Shown: positions 16,425 to 26,763 of the stretch, one piece after another
Layout of the letters: each line of letters opens with the position of its first letter
Position numbering within the stretch: the first letter of the stretch is position 1
Assembly: GCA_017945845.1 (NCBI GenBank)
Contig: CP072828.1
Coordinates: forward strand, 1,358,408-1,422,407
Source of the DNA: Carnobacteriaceae bacterium zg-C25
GTDB lineage: Bacteria; Bacillota; Bacilli; Lactobacillales; Aerococcaceae
DNA: 64,000 bases
Direction of reading: 5' to 3'
Made by a program: the position numbers and the translations under genes
The notes under the pieces: generated by a model
What the model was told of the DNA's origin: nothing
What the model saw: the letters and a program-made list of their open reading frames with translations, nothing else
The model's database searches: none

Positions 16425-17198
16425 TTAACCAAAATGAACTGTATATTTAGTCGTGCCATCATCATAAATAATAGGGGATACAACAAATCTATTTGGATTC
16501 TTTGCTATTTCTGCCATACCCCAATCCCAAGCCTCTTGTTCCGTATCAAACATTCTCCCACTATTACCAATACTACCTATAATAATTTTTTTCGGTGCTG
16601 GCTTTGGTGCAGGTTTTTGTGTCGTTGTAACAGGTGCTTGCGTTGTCGCTTGTGTTGTTTGTGCAGGTTGTGGTTTCGGTGGTGCGGGTTGCTCGTCTTT
16701 CACTACCGCTGGTTCTTCCACTCGTGGTTGTGGTGTATTTACCTGTGGTGTACTCCCGTTCGATTCGTTTACATTTTGTGTAGTCGCTGACGATTCATTT
16801 ACCTGCGGTGTTGCCACTGGTGTATTTGCTGACGCTTCATTTACCTTTGGTGTATTGGCTGATTCTGCTTTTTTCTTTTCGTCTACCTTTGCGACAACTT
16901 TCTCTTTATAGGCATTTACTTTTTCCGTTAGTTTTGCCTTTACACCCGCATCTGTTATCTCGGCTAATTTTTTCTCTAACTCTTGTACATTTGTTTCCGC
17001 TGTCGGCTCAATCAATAGTTGGCTTTCTATCGCTTTAATCGCACTCTCACTTTTGTTTTCGACTTTATTTGTCGTTACCAATTCATTTTTAGCGATTGTC
17101 TTACTTGGTTGATTGAGTAGCACTAAAGTAGCGCCACAAGCCAATATGGTCGTGATCATTACTCCAACAATCACTTTTTTACGCTTATTTTCTGACAT
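16425..17198 (-). CDS. Membrane-anchored extracellular protein, coiled-coil and Pro/Thr-rich, unknown function
   Basis: A 257-residue protein that I do not recognise as a named family. SENKRKK is followed by one hydrophobic helix (VIVGVMITTILACGATLVLL), giving a cytoplasmic N-terminus and an extracellular body. Residues ~40-115 are helical and Lys/Glu-rich; ~115-205 are low-complexity, with repeated VNESSA/TPQVN units and then Pro/Gln/Thr. The C-terminal ~45 residues form a small domain with FDTEQEAWDWGMAEIAKNP, of a kind seen at the end of some streptococcal and staphylococcal surface proteins. No LPXTG. It lies just upstream of the thioester adhesin on the same strand but with its own terminator. 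Confidence 0.65.
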   Translation of the reverse strand: MSENKRKKVIVGVMITTILACGATLVLLNQPSKTIAKNELVTTNKVENKSESAIKAIESQLLIEPTAETNVQELEKKLAEITDAGVKAKLTEKVNAYKEKVVAKVDEKKKAESANTPKVNEASANTPVATPQVNESSATTQNVNESNGSTPQVNTPQPRVEEPAVVKDEQPAPPKPQPAQTTQATTQAPVTTTQKPAPKPAPKKIIIGSIGNSGRMFDTEQEAWDWGMAEIAKNPNRFVVSPIIYDDGTTKYTVHFG

Positions 17199-17239
17199 GA
17201 TCGTCTCCTTTATCTATTGTTGCCAATACCCATACGAAC

Positions 17240-17266
17240 TGTTGATAGTTTATTTGTCAACAGTCT
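17240..17266 (-). repeat. GACTGTTGAC-type hairpin, copy 2
   Basis: On the minus strand CAGACTGTTGACAAATAAAC followed by TATCAACAGTTCG matches the ATPase terminator at 1952 with only a few changes. It lies 16 bases past the truA stop and lacks the T run, so it is a weak terminator. Confidence 0.65.
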
Positions 17267-17270
17267 GATT

Positions 17271-17296
17271 AAAACGCCGTTTTAGTTCGGCGTTTT
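17271..17296. terminator. Hairpin overlapping the truA stop
   Basis: AAAACGCCG and CGGCGTTTT form a 9-bp stem around TTTTAGTT. On the minus strand it includes the last truA codons and ends in only four T; on the plus strand it is followed by a longer T run. Confidence 0.6.
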
Positions 17297-18079
17297 TTTA
17301 TTTTCTTCATACGTCTGAAACCATTGATTTTCAGGTTTATAGTTGACTTGCATTAAATACAACGCATGTGGTGGGGCGGTTGGTCCCGCTTCATTTCGGT
17401 CACGCACATCAAGCAGTCGCTTCATTTCAGTAACATCTTTCAAGCCATTTCCGATTTGTAAAGATGTTCCAACTAAAATACGTACCATATTGTATAAAAA
17501 GCCATCGCCTTCAAACGTAAAAATAATTTCTTCGTTATCTTTATCTTCGTGTATACTAGCACGCGTTACCGTACGCACTAAATTTTCTTTATCCGTTTTA
17601 GTCGAACAAAAACTTGTAAAATCATGTGTGCCCAACACATCGTTGAGCGCACATTGCATACGCTCAATATCCAAGCGATACGCATGATGCAACGTGTATT
17701 TCGCTTTAAACGGATTTTGTACTTTAGAAACGCTCACACGATACTCGTATCGTTTCCCACTTGTGTGGTATCGAGCGTGAAACAATTGACTCACGTGTTC
17801 TACCGCTACGACACGTATATCTTCGGGCAGTAAACTATTTAATGCGCGTTGCATCGCATCACAGGGCATTTTTGCTGGATAATCAAAATGAATCACTTGC
17901 CCTTTAGCATGCACCCCCGAATCGGTACGACCAGATGCTACAACAGAAATCGCGTTACCTTTTGACGCTTTACGTAGTGCTTTTTCGATTTCCTCTTGTA
18001 CGGTATTCCCATTGATTTGTCGTTGAAACCCAACATACGCACTACCATCATACGCTATGGTTACTTTAAATCTTTGCAT
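17282..18079 (-). CDS. truA: tRNA pseudouridine(38-40) synthase TruA
   Basis: A 265-residue enzyme that isomerises uridines 38-40 in the tRNA anticodon arm. The catalytic Asp is in SGRTDSGVHAKGQ, preceded by the N-terminal AYDGSAYVGFQRQINGNTVQ typical of the family; GDGFLYNMVRILVGT is the conserved C-terminal motif. Length is normal for bacteria. TAGGA lies upstream of the ATG. It stands alone, divergent from the DUF1827 gene. In many Firmicutes truA is next to ecf transporter genes; that linkage is absent here. Confidence 0.95.
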   Translation of the reverse strand: MQRFKVTIAYDGSAYVGFQRQINGNTVQEEIEKALRKASKGNAISVVASGRTDSGVHAKGQVIHFDYPAKMPCDAMQRALNSLLPEDIRVVAVEHVSQLFHARYHTSGKRYEYRVSVSKVQNPFKAKYTLHHAYRLDIERMQCALNDVLGTHDFTSFCSTKTDKENLVRTVTRASIHEDKDNEEIIFTFEGDGFLYNMVRILVGTSLQIGNGLKDVTEMKRLLDVRDRNEAGPTAPPHALYLMQVNYKPENQWFQTYEENKKTPN

Positions 18080-18143
18080 TTTTGTCCTACCTTTCTATTG
18101 TTATCATCATACTAAGAACATTTTACTTTTTCAAGTGTATTTA

Positions 18144-18173
18144 TTCACAAAAAAATGAATTTTAGTATATAAT
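18144..18173 (+). promoter_or_regulatory. Promoter of the DUF1827-type gene
   Basis: TTCACA (18144-18149) and TATAAT (18168-18173) are separated by 18 bases, 36 bases upstream of the ATG. Confidence 0.6.
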
Positions 18174-18209
18174 AGTCATAACAACACACTTTTAGAAAGA
18201 AGGGTTATT

Positions 18210-18491
18210 ATGCGACTAGTCAACACCACAAACTCAAACTCGGAACTGATTAAAGAGCAACTGGAAAATACGGATGCTCATTTAGTTGAAACGTATTCAT
18301 TAGGTAATACAACTGTGATTTATACACAAGCTCGAACACACGACAATTTAATTGTCTTAAATAAAAAGCGGGCGGTGCGTGATACAGAAATCGATTTTGT
18401 GGTACAACATTTATTCAAAACGACATGTAATGACCCTAAAATTGAAGTGATTCATTGCGATTATTTTATTGAAATTTCATTAGACAAATAA
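18210..18491 (+). CDS. Small conserved protein, DUF1827-like
   Basis: A 93-residue soluble protein. The opening MRLVNTTNSNSELIKEQLEN, the central YSLGNTTVIYTQARTHDNL and the stretch NKKRAVRDTEID resemble the DUF1827 family of lactococci, enterococci and lactobacilli (matched from memory). No enzyme motif or membrane segment. AGAAGGG precedes the ATG and a good promoter lies just upstream, so it is a monocistronic gene ended by the palindrome at 18506. Function unknown. Confidence 0.7.
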   Translation: MRLVNTTNSNSELIKEQLENTDAHLVETYSLGNTTVIYTQARTHDNLIVLNKKRAVRDTEIDFVVQHLFKTTCNDPKIEVIHCDYFIEISLDK

Positions 18492-18505
18492 GTTTACAAC
18501 TATAC

Positions 18506-18537
18506 TAGCGGGGGTGACGGCATGCGCCGTCACCCCT
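18506..18537. repeat. GGGTTGACGGC-type palindromic repeat, copy 3
   Basis: GGGGTGACGGC and GCCGTCACCCC form a perfect 11-bp stem with loop ATGC, followed by TATTTGACATAAA. G+C-rich and 15 bases after the DUF1827 stop, so a likely terminator. Confidence 0.8.
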
Positions 18538-18584
18538 ATTTGACATAAAACTTTTAATTTGAGAAATTTTGTTTACATGTCATT

Positions 18585-18613
18585 AGAGTTGAAAGCTTAT
18601 GCCATCAACCTTA
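18585..18613. repeat. GGGTTGACGGC-type palindromic repeat, copy 4 (degenerate)
   Basis: AGAGTTGAAAGCTTATGCCA then TCAACCTT, followed by AAAAATGATATAGCC. Both arm and flank match copy 2 in the same orientation, but the stem has mismatches. Confidence 0.65.
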
Positions 18614-18667
18614 AAAATGATATAGCCACTTTTTCACCAACACCAGATATTATAAAACCTAACATTC

Positions 18668-18732
18668 CTCGTTATCGGTTAATAAAGTCGCTTAATTTTT
18701 GATCACCAACACCATTTGACATAGAACCAAAT
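18668..18732. repeat. TCGTTATCGGTT...TTGACATAGAA repeat, copy 2
   Basis: CCTCGTTATCGGTTAATAAA, then TTAATTTTTGATCACCAACA and TTTGACATAGAACCAAAT. It matches 8178-8235 block by block. With copies 3 and 4 of the palindrome it fills the 319-base gap between the DUF1827 gene and rpoC, where I see no gene. Confidence 0.65.
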
Positions 18733-18769
18733 AGTATAGAACACCTTTTATTTGTGAATATGCCACACA

Positions 18770-18795
18770 AAAAGCCCCGAATAAACGGGGCTTTT
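18770..18795 (-). terminator. Terminator of rpoC
   Basis: AAAAGCCCCG and CGGGGCTTTT form a perfect 10-bp stem with a 6-base loop and a T run on the minus strand, 15 bases after the rpoC stop. Confidence 0.9.
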
Positions 18796-18810
18796 ACTTT
18801 TTAATTTGGC

Positions 18811-21800
18811 TTAATCTAATGTTAAATCTGCTTCGTTTGTTACTTCGTAATCAATGTCAGCAATGCTGTAAACACCTTCAGTCTTATTGTTCATCACTTC
18901 TGGTTGCATTTTACGGTAACGTAACATCCCTGTACCAGCAGGAATAATTTTACCGATAATAACATTTTCTTTTAGACCTAATAAACGATCGCGTTTGCCA
19001 CGAATTGCAGCATCCGTCAACACGCGTGTTGTTTCTTGGAATGATGCAGCAGATAAGAAACTGTTTGTTTCTAACGATGCTTTCGTAATACCTAATAACA
19101 CTGGACGTGCCGTTGCTGGTGTATCGCCTTGCATTAACGTTGATAAGTTACGTTCTGTAAAGTCTGCAATATCCATTAATGTACCCGGTAAAATTTCTGT
19201 TGCCCCCGGATCCATAACGCGCACTTTACGTAACATTTGACGTACCATTACTTCGACGTGTTTATCGCCGATTTCAACACCTTGCATACGGTATACTTTT
19301 TGAACTTCACGTAATAAGTAAGTTTCCACTGACAACACATCACGTACACGTAACAATTCTTTTGGATCAATTGACCCTTCTGTCAACGCATCTCCACGAC
19401 GAACGTCATCACCTTTCTCAACTTTTAATCGAGATGTGTATGGTACGTTGTATGTACGTGTATCTGTTGTTCCTTGAATCGTCACATCTTTACTGCGGTC
19501 ACTTGCATTTTCAACAACATCAACAACTTGTCCAGAAACTTCTGTAATGACTGCACGACCTTTAGGATTACGCGCTTCAAAAATTTCTTGGATACGTGGT
19601 AAACCTTGAGTGATATCGTCTCCGGCAACCCCACCCGTATGGAACGTACGCATCGTTAACTGTGTACCAGGCTCACCGATAGATTGTGCAGCAATAATAC
19701 CAACTGCCTCACCAACTTCTACTTCGCTACCTGTTGCTAAGTTGCGACCATAACAATGTTTACATACACCATGACGTGTATTACATGTAAATACGGAACG
19801 GATTGTTGCTTCTTCAACGCCCGCCTCAACTGCACGACGTGCATCGTCTTCTGTAATTAACGCTTCAGCAGGTACAATCACTTCTTTTGTTTCTGGATGA
19901 ATAATTGAGCGTTTTGCATAACGTCCGATTAAACGTTCTTCTAAACTTTCAATAACTTCATTGCCTTCTTTAATCGCACGAATCGTTAAACCACGATCTG
20001 TTCCACAATCTGTTTCACGAATGATGACATCTTGTGCAACGTCTACTAAACGACGTGTTAAGTAACCTGAATCGGCTGTTTTCAAGGCCGTGTCGGTCAT
20101 CCCTTTACGCGCACCGTGTGTTGAAATAAACATCTCTAAAACGGATAATCCTTCACGGAAGTTAGATGTAATCGGTAACTCCATAATACGTCCGTTAGGA
20201 GCTGCCATCAAACCACGCATACCCGCTAACTGAGTAAAGTTGGAAATGTTACCACGTGCACCTGAATCACTCATCATGAAAATAGGGTTACGTTCATCTA
20301 ACGATTTCATTAACGCCACTTGAATGTCATCTTTTGCAGCATTCCATGTAGCAATAACATTTTGATAACGCTCATCATCTGTAATTAAACCACGACGGAA
20401 TTGTGTCGTAATTTTATCTACTTTTTTATGTGCTTCATCTAAAATGTCTTTTTTCGCTTCCAAGTTCGTAATATCCGCAATACCAACTGTAATACCTGAA
20501 CGTGTAGAATAGCTGTAACCTAAGTTTTTCATCTTATCTAACATTTCAGATGTTTGTGTAATGTGGAAACGTTTGAACACTTCCGCAATAATGTTTCCAA
20601 GATTTTTCTTCTTAAACGGTTTAACAATCTCTTGATTTTGAATAAATTCAACAACGTTAACACCTTTTTCCACAAAATACTTATCTGGTGTTGCCACTTC
20701 CAAGTTTTCTTGTGTTGGCTCATTTAAGTATGGGAACTCAACAGGCATAATTTCGTTGAAGAAAATTTTACCTACAGTTGTGACTAATAAACACTCTTTT
20801 TGAGCATCTGTAAACGGTTTGTCACCTAATGCATTTGGAGCAATAGCTACACGCGTATGTAAGTGGACATATCCGTTTTGATAAGCTGTTTTCACCTCAT
20901 CGACTGTGGCAAAAATCATTCCCTCACCAACACGACCTGCAGATTCCATTGTTAAATAGTAGTTTCCTAAAACCATATCTTGAGACGGTGTAACAACTGG
21001 TTTTCCATCTTTAGGGTTAAGGATGTTTTGCGCTGCTAGCATTAATAAACGCGCTTCGGCTTGCGCCTCTTGACCTAATGGTACGTGTACGGCCATTTGG
21101 TCCCCGTCAAAGTCGGCGTTATACGCCTCACATACTAGCGGGTGCAGACGAATAGCACGACCTTCAACCAATGTTGGTTCAAAAGCTTGGATACCTAAAC
21201 GGTGTAATGTCGGTGCGCGGTTTAATAATACTGGGTGCTCACGAATGACTTCTGCTAAAACTTTCCATACATCGTCATCTTGACGATCAATTTTACGTTT
21301 TGCATTTTTAATGTTTCCTGCCAATTCACGCTCTACCAATTCTTTCATGACGAACGGTTTAAATAATTCAATCGCCATTTCTTTTGGTAAACCACATTGG
21401 TACATTTTCAAGTTAGGTCCAACAACGATAACTGAACGACCAGAGTAGTCAACACGTTTACCTAATAAGTTTTGACGTAGACGTCCTTGTTTCCCTTTCA
21501 ACATGTGTGATAGAGATTTCAATGGACGGTTTCCAGCTCCAACAACTGGACGGCCACGACGACCATTATCGATTAAGGCGTCAACCGCTTCTTGTAACAT
21601 ACGTTTTTCGTTTTGAACGATAATTGTTGGCGCGTTAATTTCTAATAAACGTTTCAAACGGTTATTACGGTTAATCACACGACGGTATAAATCGTTTAAG
21701 TCACTTGTCGCAAAACGACCACCGTCTAACTGTACCATTGGACGTAAGTCAGGTGGAATAACTGGAATGGTATCCATTACCATCCAACTTGGGTCGTTTT

Positions 21801-22458
21801 TAGAATTGCGAAACGCATCTAAAATATCTAAACGACGAATGGCACGAGTACGTTTTTGACCTTGTGCTGTTTTTAATTCTTCTTTTAATTCAGCAACTTC
21901 TGTTTCTAAATCAACACGACGTAACAATTGTTGGATGGCTTCAGCACCCATCATGGCCGTAAATTGATTACCATATTTTAATTTATGTTCACGATATTCA
22001 CGTTCACTTAATAATTGTTTTGCTTCTAAATCTGTCGTTCCTGGATCCACAACAACATAAGACGCAAAATAAATGACTTCTTCTAATGCACGTGGACTCA
22101 TATCTAATACAAGACCCATACGGCTAGGAATACCTTTAAAGTACCATACATGCGTTACTGGAGCAGCTAATTCGATGTGACCTAAACGTTCACGACGCAC
22201 TTTCGCACGTGTCACTTCTACACCACAACGATCACATTTTACACCTTTATAACGAATGCGTTTGTATTTCCCACAAGAACATTCCCAATCTTTTGTTGGT
22301 CCAAAGATTTTTTCACAGAATAACCCGTCACGCTCTGGTTTTAACGTACGATAGTTAATTGTTTCTGGTTTCGTTACCTCACCAAATGACCATTGGCGAA
22401 TTTTATCAGGCGATGCTAACGAAATCTGCATGCTATCAAAATTATTTACATCTATCAA
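18811..22458 (-). CDS. rpoC: DNA-directed RNA polymerase subunit beta'
   Basis: 1215 residues, normal length for Firmicutes. The N-terminal zinc site is [20 protein letters not shown], the catalytic Mg2+ loop is [12 protein letters not shown] and the second zinc site is [11 protein letters not shown]. The start is TTG at 22458 ([18 protein letters not shown] follows, the usual rpoC beginning) with GGGAGG seven bases before it; the frame stays open 14 codons further upstream without a ribosome site. It lies 92 bases after rpoB, with a perfect hairpin in the gap. Confidence 0.98.
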   Translation of the reverse strand: MIDVNNFDSMQISLASPDKIRQWSFGEVTKPETINYRTLKPERDGLFCEKIFGPTKDWECSCGKYKRIRYKGVKCDRCGVEVTRAKVRRERLGHIELAAPVTHVWYFKGIPSRMGLVLDMSPRALEEVIYFASYVVVDPGTTDLEAKQLLSEREYREHKLKYGNQFTAMMGAEAIQQLLRRVDLETEVAELKEELKTAQGQKRTRAIRRLDILDAFRNSKNDPSWMVMDTIPVIPPDLRPMVQLDGGRFATSDLNDLYRRVINRNNRLKRLLEINAPTIIVQNEKRMLQEAVDALIDNGRRGRPVVGAGNRPLKSLSHMLKGKQGRLRQNLLGKRVDYSGRSVIVVGPNLKMYQCGLPKEMAIELFKPFVMKELVERELAGNIKNAKRKIDRQDDDVWKVLAEVIREHPVLLNRAPTLHRLGIQAFEPTLVEGRAIRLHPLVCEAYNADFDGDQMAVHVPLGQEAQAEARLLMLAAQNILNPKDGKPVVTPSQDMVLGNYYLTMESAGRVGEGMIFATVDEVKTAYQNGYVHLHTRVAIAPNALGDKPFTDAQKECLLVTTVGKIFFNEIMPVEFPYLNEPTQENLEVATPDKYFVEKGVNVVEFIQNQEIVKPFKKKNLGNIIAEVFKRFHITQTSEMLDKMKNLGYSYSTRSGITVGIADITNLEAKKDILDEAHKKVDKITTQFRRGLITDDERYQNVIATWNAAKDDIQVALMKSLDERNPIFMMSDSGARGNISNFTQLAGMRGLMAAPNGRIMELPITSNFREGLSVLEMFISTHGARKGMTDTALKTADSGYLTRRLVDVAQDVIIRETDCGTDRGLTIRAIKEGNEVIESLEERLIGRYAKRSIIHPETKEVIVPAEALITEDDARRAVEAGVEEATIRSVFTCNTRHGVCKHCYGRNLATGSEVEVGEAVGIIAAQSIGEPGTQLTMRTFHTGGVAGDDITQGLPRIQEIFEARNPKGRAVITEVSGQVVDVVENASDRSKDVTIQGTTDTRTYNVPYTSRLKVEKGDDVRRGDALTEGSIDPKELLRVRDVLSVETYLLREVQKVYRMQGVEIGDKHVEVMVRQMLRKVRVMDPGATEILPGTLMDIADFTERNLSTLMQGDTPATARPVLLGITKASLETNSFLSAASFQETTRVLTDAAIRGKRDRLLGLKENVIIGKIIPAGTGMLRYRKMQPEVMNNKTEGVYSIADIDYEVTNEADLTLD

Positions 22459-22520
22459 GGGGCTACCTCCCTTTTGGTTATTTTTATTTGAGCTGCCCAA
22501 AGCCCGTAAAATTATGTGCT

Positions 22521-22543
22521 AGGCTATTGATTGTCAATAGCCT
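22521..22543 (-). other. Perfect hairpin between rpoB and rpoC
   Basis: AGGCTATTGA and TCAATAGCCT form a perfect 10-bp stem with loop TTG. No T run follows, so it is more likely an RNA processing or stability element than a terminator. Confidence 0.6.
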
Positions 22544-22550
22544 ATTTGCA

Positions 22551-25500
22551 CTACATTTCTAAATCACCGTTAAATTCATCTTCATCTAACGAGCCAAATT
22601 CATCAACTTCAATATATTCTTCTTCAACTTGATGTTCTTCGTCCACTTGTTTTAGACGATCTACATATTCATCTAAAAGACTTCTATTAACAAGTTCATC
22701 TTCATCGTCCATATCACGTAACTCAATTTCATCATCATTTTCATCTAATACTTTCATATCAAGACCAAGTGATTGCAATTCTTTAACTAATACGCGGAAC
22801 GCTTCTGGAACACCAGGTTTTGGAATTTGTTGACCTTTAACAATCGCTTCATATGTTTTCACACGACCGACTGTATCGTCTGATTTATACGTTAAAATTT
22901 CTTGTAACGTGTATGCTGCACCGTAAGCTTCAAGTGCCCAAACTTCCATCTCACCAAAACGTTGTCCACCGAATTGTGCTTTACCACCCAGCGGTTGTTG
23001 TGTTACTAATGAGTAAGGTCCTGTTGAACGCGCGTGTAACTTGTCATCAACCATGTGGGCCAACTTAATCATGTACATCACACCAACAGATACGCGGTTA
23101 TCGAACGGTTCACCTGTTCGACCATCGTAAAGAATCGTTTTAGCGTCACTAGCTAAGCCCGCTTCTTTAATTGTACCCCATACATCTTCATCAGATGCAC
23201 CATCAAACACAGGAGTAGCGACATAAATACCTAATTCACGTGCAGCCATACCTAAGTGCAACTCTAGCACTTGTCCGATATTCATACGTGAAGGTACCCC
23301 TAATGGATTTAACATAATATCAACTGGTGTACCATCTGGTAAGAACGGCATATCTTCTTCAGGCATAATACGTGAAACGACACCTTTATTCCCGTGACGT
23401 CCCGCCATTTTATCCCCTTCATTAATTTTACGTTTTTGGACAATGTACACACGAACAAGCATGTTCACGCCCGGTGATAATTCATCAGAGTTTTCACGAC
23501 GGAAAATTTTCACATCACGAACAATACCGCCACCACCATGTGGTACTTTTAATGATGTATCACGTACTTCACGTGCTTTTTCACCAAAGATAGCGTGTAA
23601 TAAACGTTCTTCTGCTGATAATTCTGTCACACCTTTAGGCGTTACTTTACCAACTAAAATGTCACCATCTTTAACTTTCGCACCGATTCGGATAATTCCA
23701 AATTCATCTAAATTACGTAACATATCTTCCCCAACGTTAGGGATTTCACGTGTAATTTCTTCTGGTCCTAATTTTGTATCACGCGCTTCAATTTCATACT
23801 CTTCAATATGAATTGACGTATACACATCATCTTTAACCAAGCGCTCGCTCATGATTACGGCATCCTCGTAGTTGTAACCTTCCCATGTCATGAAAGCGAC
23901 TAATACGTTTTGTCCAAGTGCTAGTTCGCCATTTTCCATTGACGGACCATCCGCAAGAATATCACTTTTCTCAACAGCATCACCAACTTTTACTAAAGGA
24001 CGTTGATTATTACTTGTCCCCGCATTAGAACGTGCAAATTTTGTAACGGCATACTTATCTAAAGATCCGTTTTCACGACGCACACGAATTTCGTTTGCAT
24101 CAACATATTCAACCACACCATCATGTTTCGCGATTAACGCTGCGCCTGAGTCGTGTGCCGCTTTATATTCCATACCCGTTCCAACAAATGGTGCTTTAGG
24201 GTTAATCAATGGAACAGCTTGACGTTGCATGTTCGCACCCATTAACGCACGGTTTGAGTCGTCGTTTTCCAAGAATGGAATACATGCTGTCGCTACGGCA
24301 ACAACCTGTTTTGGAGAAACGTCCATGTAATCTACTTTTTCAATGGATACTTCTAAGTTACCTTGTGATGAACGTGCCATAACAACCGGATTGACAAAGC
24401 TACCATCTTCATTTAATGGTGAGTTTGCTTGCGCAATCACTAAGTTCGCTTCTTCATCTGCTGTTAAGTATTCAATACGGTCTGTAACTTTATGCGTACT
24501 TGAATCAACACGTCTATACGGCGTTTCAATAAAACCATATTTATTAATTTTTGCATATGACGATAAACTGTTAATCAAACCAATGTTTGGCCCTTCAGGC
24601 GTTTCAATCGGACACATACGACCATAGTGAGAATTATGAACGTCACGCACTTCGTATCCCGCACGGTCCCTTGTTAAACCACCAGGCCCTAACGCTGATA
24701 AACGACGTTTGTGTGCTAACTCACTCAATGGGTTTGTTTGGTCCATGAATTGTGACAACTGTGAAGAACCGAAAAATTCTTTAATCGCCGCAACAACAGG
24801 ACGAACGTTAATTAACGTTTGTGGCACAACTGTTTCAACATCTTGAATTGACATACGTTCACGTACCACACGCTCCATACGTGTTAAACCAACACGCATT
24901 TGATTTTGTAGTAATTCACCTACTGAACGAATACGTCTGTTTCCTAAATGGTCGATATCATCAATATCACCAATACCGTAAGACAAGTTTAAGAAATAGT
25001 TTAATGACGTCATAATATCTGCTGCCGTTAGACTTTTCACATCTTCAGCAATCGTTGCATTCCCAATAATATGTAGCACTTTATCCGCATCCACTGGAGA
25101 ATAAACTTTTACAACTTGTAACGTTACTGGATCTGTAACAACCGCATCTGCACTTGGTTCTAATACAATTGTATTTAATCCGTTCGCAAAATGTGGTGCC
25201 AAGTTTTCTAAAACATCTTTTTCTAAAACTGTCCCTGAAACTGCTAAAACTTCACCCGTTTCAACATCTACCAAGTTTTCAGCCAACGTTAAACCAAGCA
25301 AACGATTTGCCAAATCTAATTTTTTATTCACTTTGTAGCGACCAACCGGAGCTAAGTCGTAACGTTTTGCATCAAAGAAACGTGCAAACAATAAGTTACG
25401 TGAGCTATCAGCCGTTTTAGGTTCCCCCGGACGTAAACGGTCATAAATATCTTTTAACGCTTCTTCAACACGTGTATCAGACAGATTTTTATGCACATCT

Positions 25501-26168
25501 TTTTCAATTGTATTTTTCAATTGTTCATCTGGTCCAAAAATATCTAAAATTTGATCGTCTGAACCAAAACCTAACGCACGAACCAATGCTGACGCTGGCA
25601 ATTTACGTGTACGGTCGATACGTGCATACGCAACGTCTTTAGCGTCCGATTCAAATTCTAACCATGCTCCTCGGTTAGGAATTAATGTCGTACCAAATGT
25701 GCGTTTACCGTTTTTGTCCATTTTATCGTTGTAGTAAACACCCGGTGAACGTACTAATTGCGATACAATAACACGTTCAGCACCGTTAATAATGAACGTC
25801 CCCATTTCAGTCATTAATGGAAACTCACCGAAAAATACTTCTTGATCTTTCACTTCACCAGATTCTTTGTTAATTAAACGTAATTTAACATACATTGGTG
25901 CGGAATAGTTTACATCACGATTACGTGACTCACCTAAATCATATTTAGGTTCTTGAAATTGATAATCTAAAAATTCTAACTGTAATTTACCGGCATGGTC
26001 TTCGATCGGTGAAATATCACGTAACACATCGCGAATCCCCTCTTGTAAAAACCACTCGTATGAATCCGTTTGGATTTCAATTAAGTTAGGTAACTCTAAC
26101 ACTTCGCTGATTCGTGCATAGCTGCGACGAATGCGATGTTTACCGTATTGAACATTTTGTCCTGCCAC
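22551..26168 (-). CDS. rpoB: DNA-directed RNA polymerase subunit beta
   Basis: 1205 residues. Recognisable parts are the N-terminal [18 protein letters not shown], the rifampicin region with [20 protein letters not shown] and [16 protein letters not shown] (wild-type-like residues), and the C-terminal [20 protein letters not shown]. An acidic C-terminal tail follows. The start is taken as GTG at 26168, giving [12 protein letters not shown], which matches other RpoB N-termini and places AGGTGA five bases upstream; the GTG at 26177 overlaps that ribosome site. A long leader with a terminator-like hairpin precedes it. rplJ/rplL are not adjacent; the next gene upstream is arcC. Confidence 0.97.
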   Translation of the reverse strand: MAGQNVQYGKHRIRRSYARISEVLELPNLIEIQTDSYEWFLQEGIRDVLRDISPIEDHAGKLQLEFLDYQFQEPKYDLGESRNRDVNYSAPMYVKLRLINKESGEVKDQEVFFGEFPLMTEMGTFIINGAERVIVSQLVRSPGVYYNDKMDKNGKRTFGTTLIPNRGAWLEFESDAKDVAYARIDRTRKLPASALVRALGFGSDDQILDIFGPDEQLKNTIEKDVHKNLSDTRVEEALKDIYDRLRPGEPKTADSSRNLLFARFFDAKRYDLAPVGRYKVNKKLDLANRLLGLTLAENLVDVETGEVLAVSGTVLEKDVLENLAPHFANGLNTIVLEPSADAVVTDPVTLQVVKVYSPVDADKVLHIIGNATIAEDVKSLTAADIMTSLNYFLNLSYGIGDIDDIDHLGNRRIRSVGELLQNQMRVGLTRMERVVRERMSIQDVETVVPQTLINVRPVVAAIKEFFGSSQLSQFMDQTNPLSELAHKRRLSALGPGGLTRDRAGYEVRDVHNSHYGRMCPIETPEGPNIGLINSLSSYAKINKYGFIETPYRRVDSSTHKVTDRIEYLTADEEANLVIAQANSPLNEDGSFVNPVVMARSSQGNLEVSIEKVDYMDVSPKQVVAVATACIPFLENDDSNRALMGANMQRQAVPLINPKAPFVGTGMEYKAAHDSGAALIAKHDGVVEYVDANEIRVRRENGSLDKYAVTKFARSNAGTSNNQRPLVKVGDAVEKSDILADGPSMENGELALGQNVLVAFMTWEGYNYEDAVIMSERLVKDDVYTSIHIEEYEIEARDTKLGPEEITREIPNVGEDMLRNLDEFGIIRIGAKVKDGDILVGKVTPKGVTELSAEERLLHAIFGEKAREVRDTSLKVPHGGGGIVRDVKIFRRENSDELSPGVNMLVRVYIVQKRKINEGDKMAGRHGNKGVVSRIMPEEDMPFLPDGTPVDIMLNPLGVPSRMNIGQVLELHLGMAARELGIYVATPVFDGASDEDVWGTIKEAGLASDAKTILYDGRTGEPFDNRVSVGVMYMIKLAHMVDDKLHARSTGPYSLVTQQPLGGKAQFGGQRFGEMEVWALEAYGAAYTLQEILTYKSDDTVGRVKTYEAIVKGQQIPKPGVPEAFRVLVKELQSLGLDMKVLDENDDEIELRDMDDEDELVNRSLLDEYVDRLKQVDEEHQVEEEYIEVDEFGSLDEDEFNGDLEM

Positions 26169-26240
26169 TACTGTCACCTCAAATATATATTTTTTGTTAC
26201 AAATATTACAAATACGTTACAAAATCTGTTTGTAGGCATA

Positions 26241-26297
26241 AAAAAGGCAAAAGAAAATCGTGAAACACTCTTATTCTTTTGCTGAAAAAGCCTTTTA
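26241..26297 (-). promoter_or_regulatory. Terminator-like hairpin (possible attenuator) in the rpoB leader
   Basis: On the minus strand GCAAAAGAA pairs with TTCTTTTGC and is followed by CTTTTTT; an upstream AAAAGGC can instead pair with the GCCTTTT of the terminator. The alternative pairing and its position before rpoB suggest attenuation, though it may simply terminate readthrough. Confidence 0.5.
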
Positions 26298-26515
26298 AAT
26301 CAACGATTGGACAATATTTCAACCCTTAATTTCAGACAATATAATTCGTTTTGCGTTCTGATATTATACACGTTTTTAGCGTATATGTCAAAAAAATACT
26401 GCTACTACAGCTCTTTTTCTGATTTGGAAACACACACCTATTTTAAAATAAAATGTTCAGACTGTTTTTAGTATAAATCACCGTTTTTTCACAAAATTTA
26501 GCGTTAATTTTTGGA

Positions 26516-26655
26516 TTATCCACAAAATTCGCCATGTTATCCACCGTTTTTTGTGGATAACTTTGTTACACACGATAAAATCACACTTTTTAAAGATGTT
26601 TCACAACTGATTTATCCACAAAAACAAATTTTATCCCCAAGCCATTTGTGTATAA
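26516..26655. promoter_or_regulatory. Cluster of DnaA boxes between rpoB and arcC
   Basis: Three perfect boxes: TTATCCACA at 26516 and 26612, and TGTGGATAA at 26552. Near-perfect boxes are TTATCCACC at 26537, TTATCCCCA at 26631 and TGTGTATAA at 26647. The surroundings are A+T-rich. No replication initiator gene is near, so this is probably a DnaA-binding locus rather than an origin. Confidence 0.65.
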
Positions 26656-26677
26656 CCACAAATTATGGACAAAACCT

Positions 26678-26707
26678 AAAAAAACACCCCTACATTTAGG
26701 GGTGTTT
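26678..26707 (-). terminator. Terminator of the fdrA-arcC operon
   Basis: AAACACCCC and GGGGTGTTT form a perfect 9-bp stem with an 8-base loop; on the minus strand a run of seven T follows. It lies about 55 bases after the arcC stop. Confidence 0.85.
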
Positions 26708-26763
26708 CATCGGGATATTTTAGCTATCCACATTGGTTTGTGTATTATATATCTATATTTATT

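Larger units (their letters stand above)
26169..26763. other. Long spacer between rpoB and the carbamate kinase gene
   Basis: About 595 bases without a protein gene. From the rpoB side it holds the leader with a terminator-like hairpin (26241-26297), an A+T-rich stretch (26340-26510), a cluster of DnaA boxes (26516-26655) and the arcC terminator (26678-26707). Confidence 0.7.

Noticed and set aside
16434..17038. Plus-strand Leu/Cys/Arg-rich ORFs opposite the membrane-anchored protein
   Set aside because: Shadows of the Pro/Thr/Gln-rich coding strand; no initiation signals.
26516..26655. DnaA-box cluster as a second oriC or an integrated plasmid origin
   Set aside because: No dnaA or rep gene nearby; the rpmH-jag cluster at the right end already marks the normal origin.
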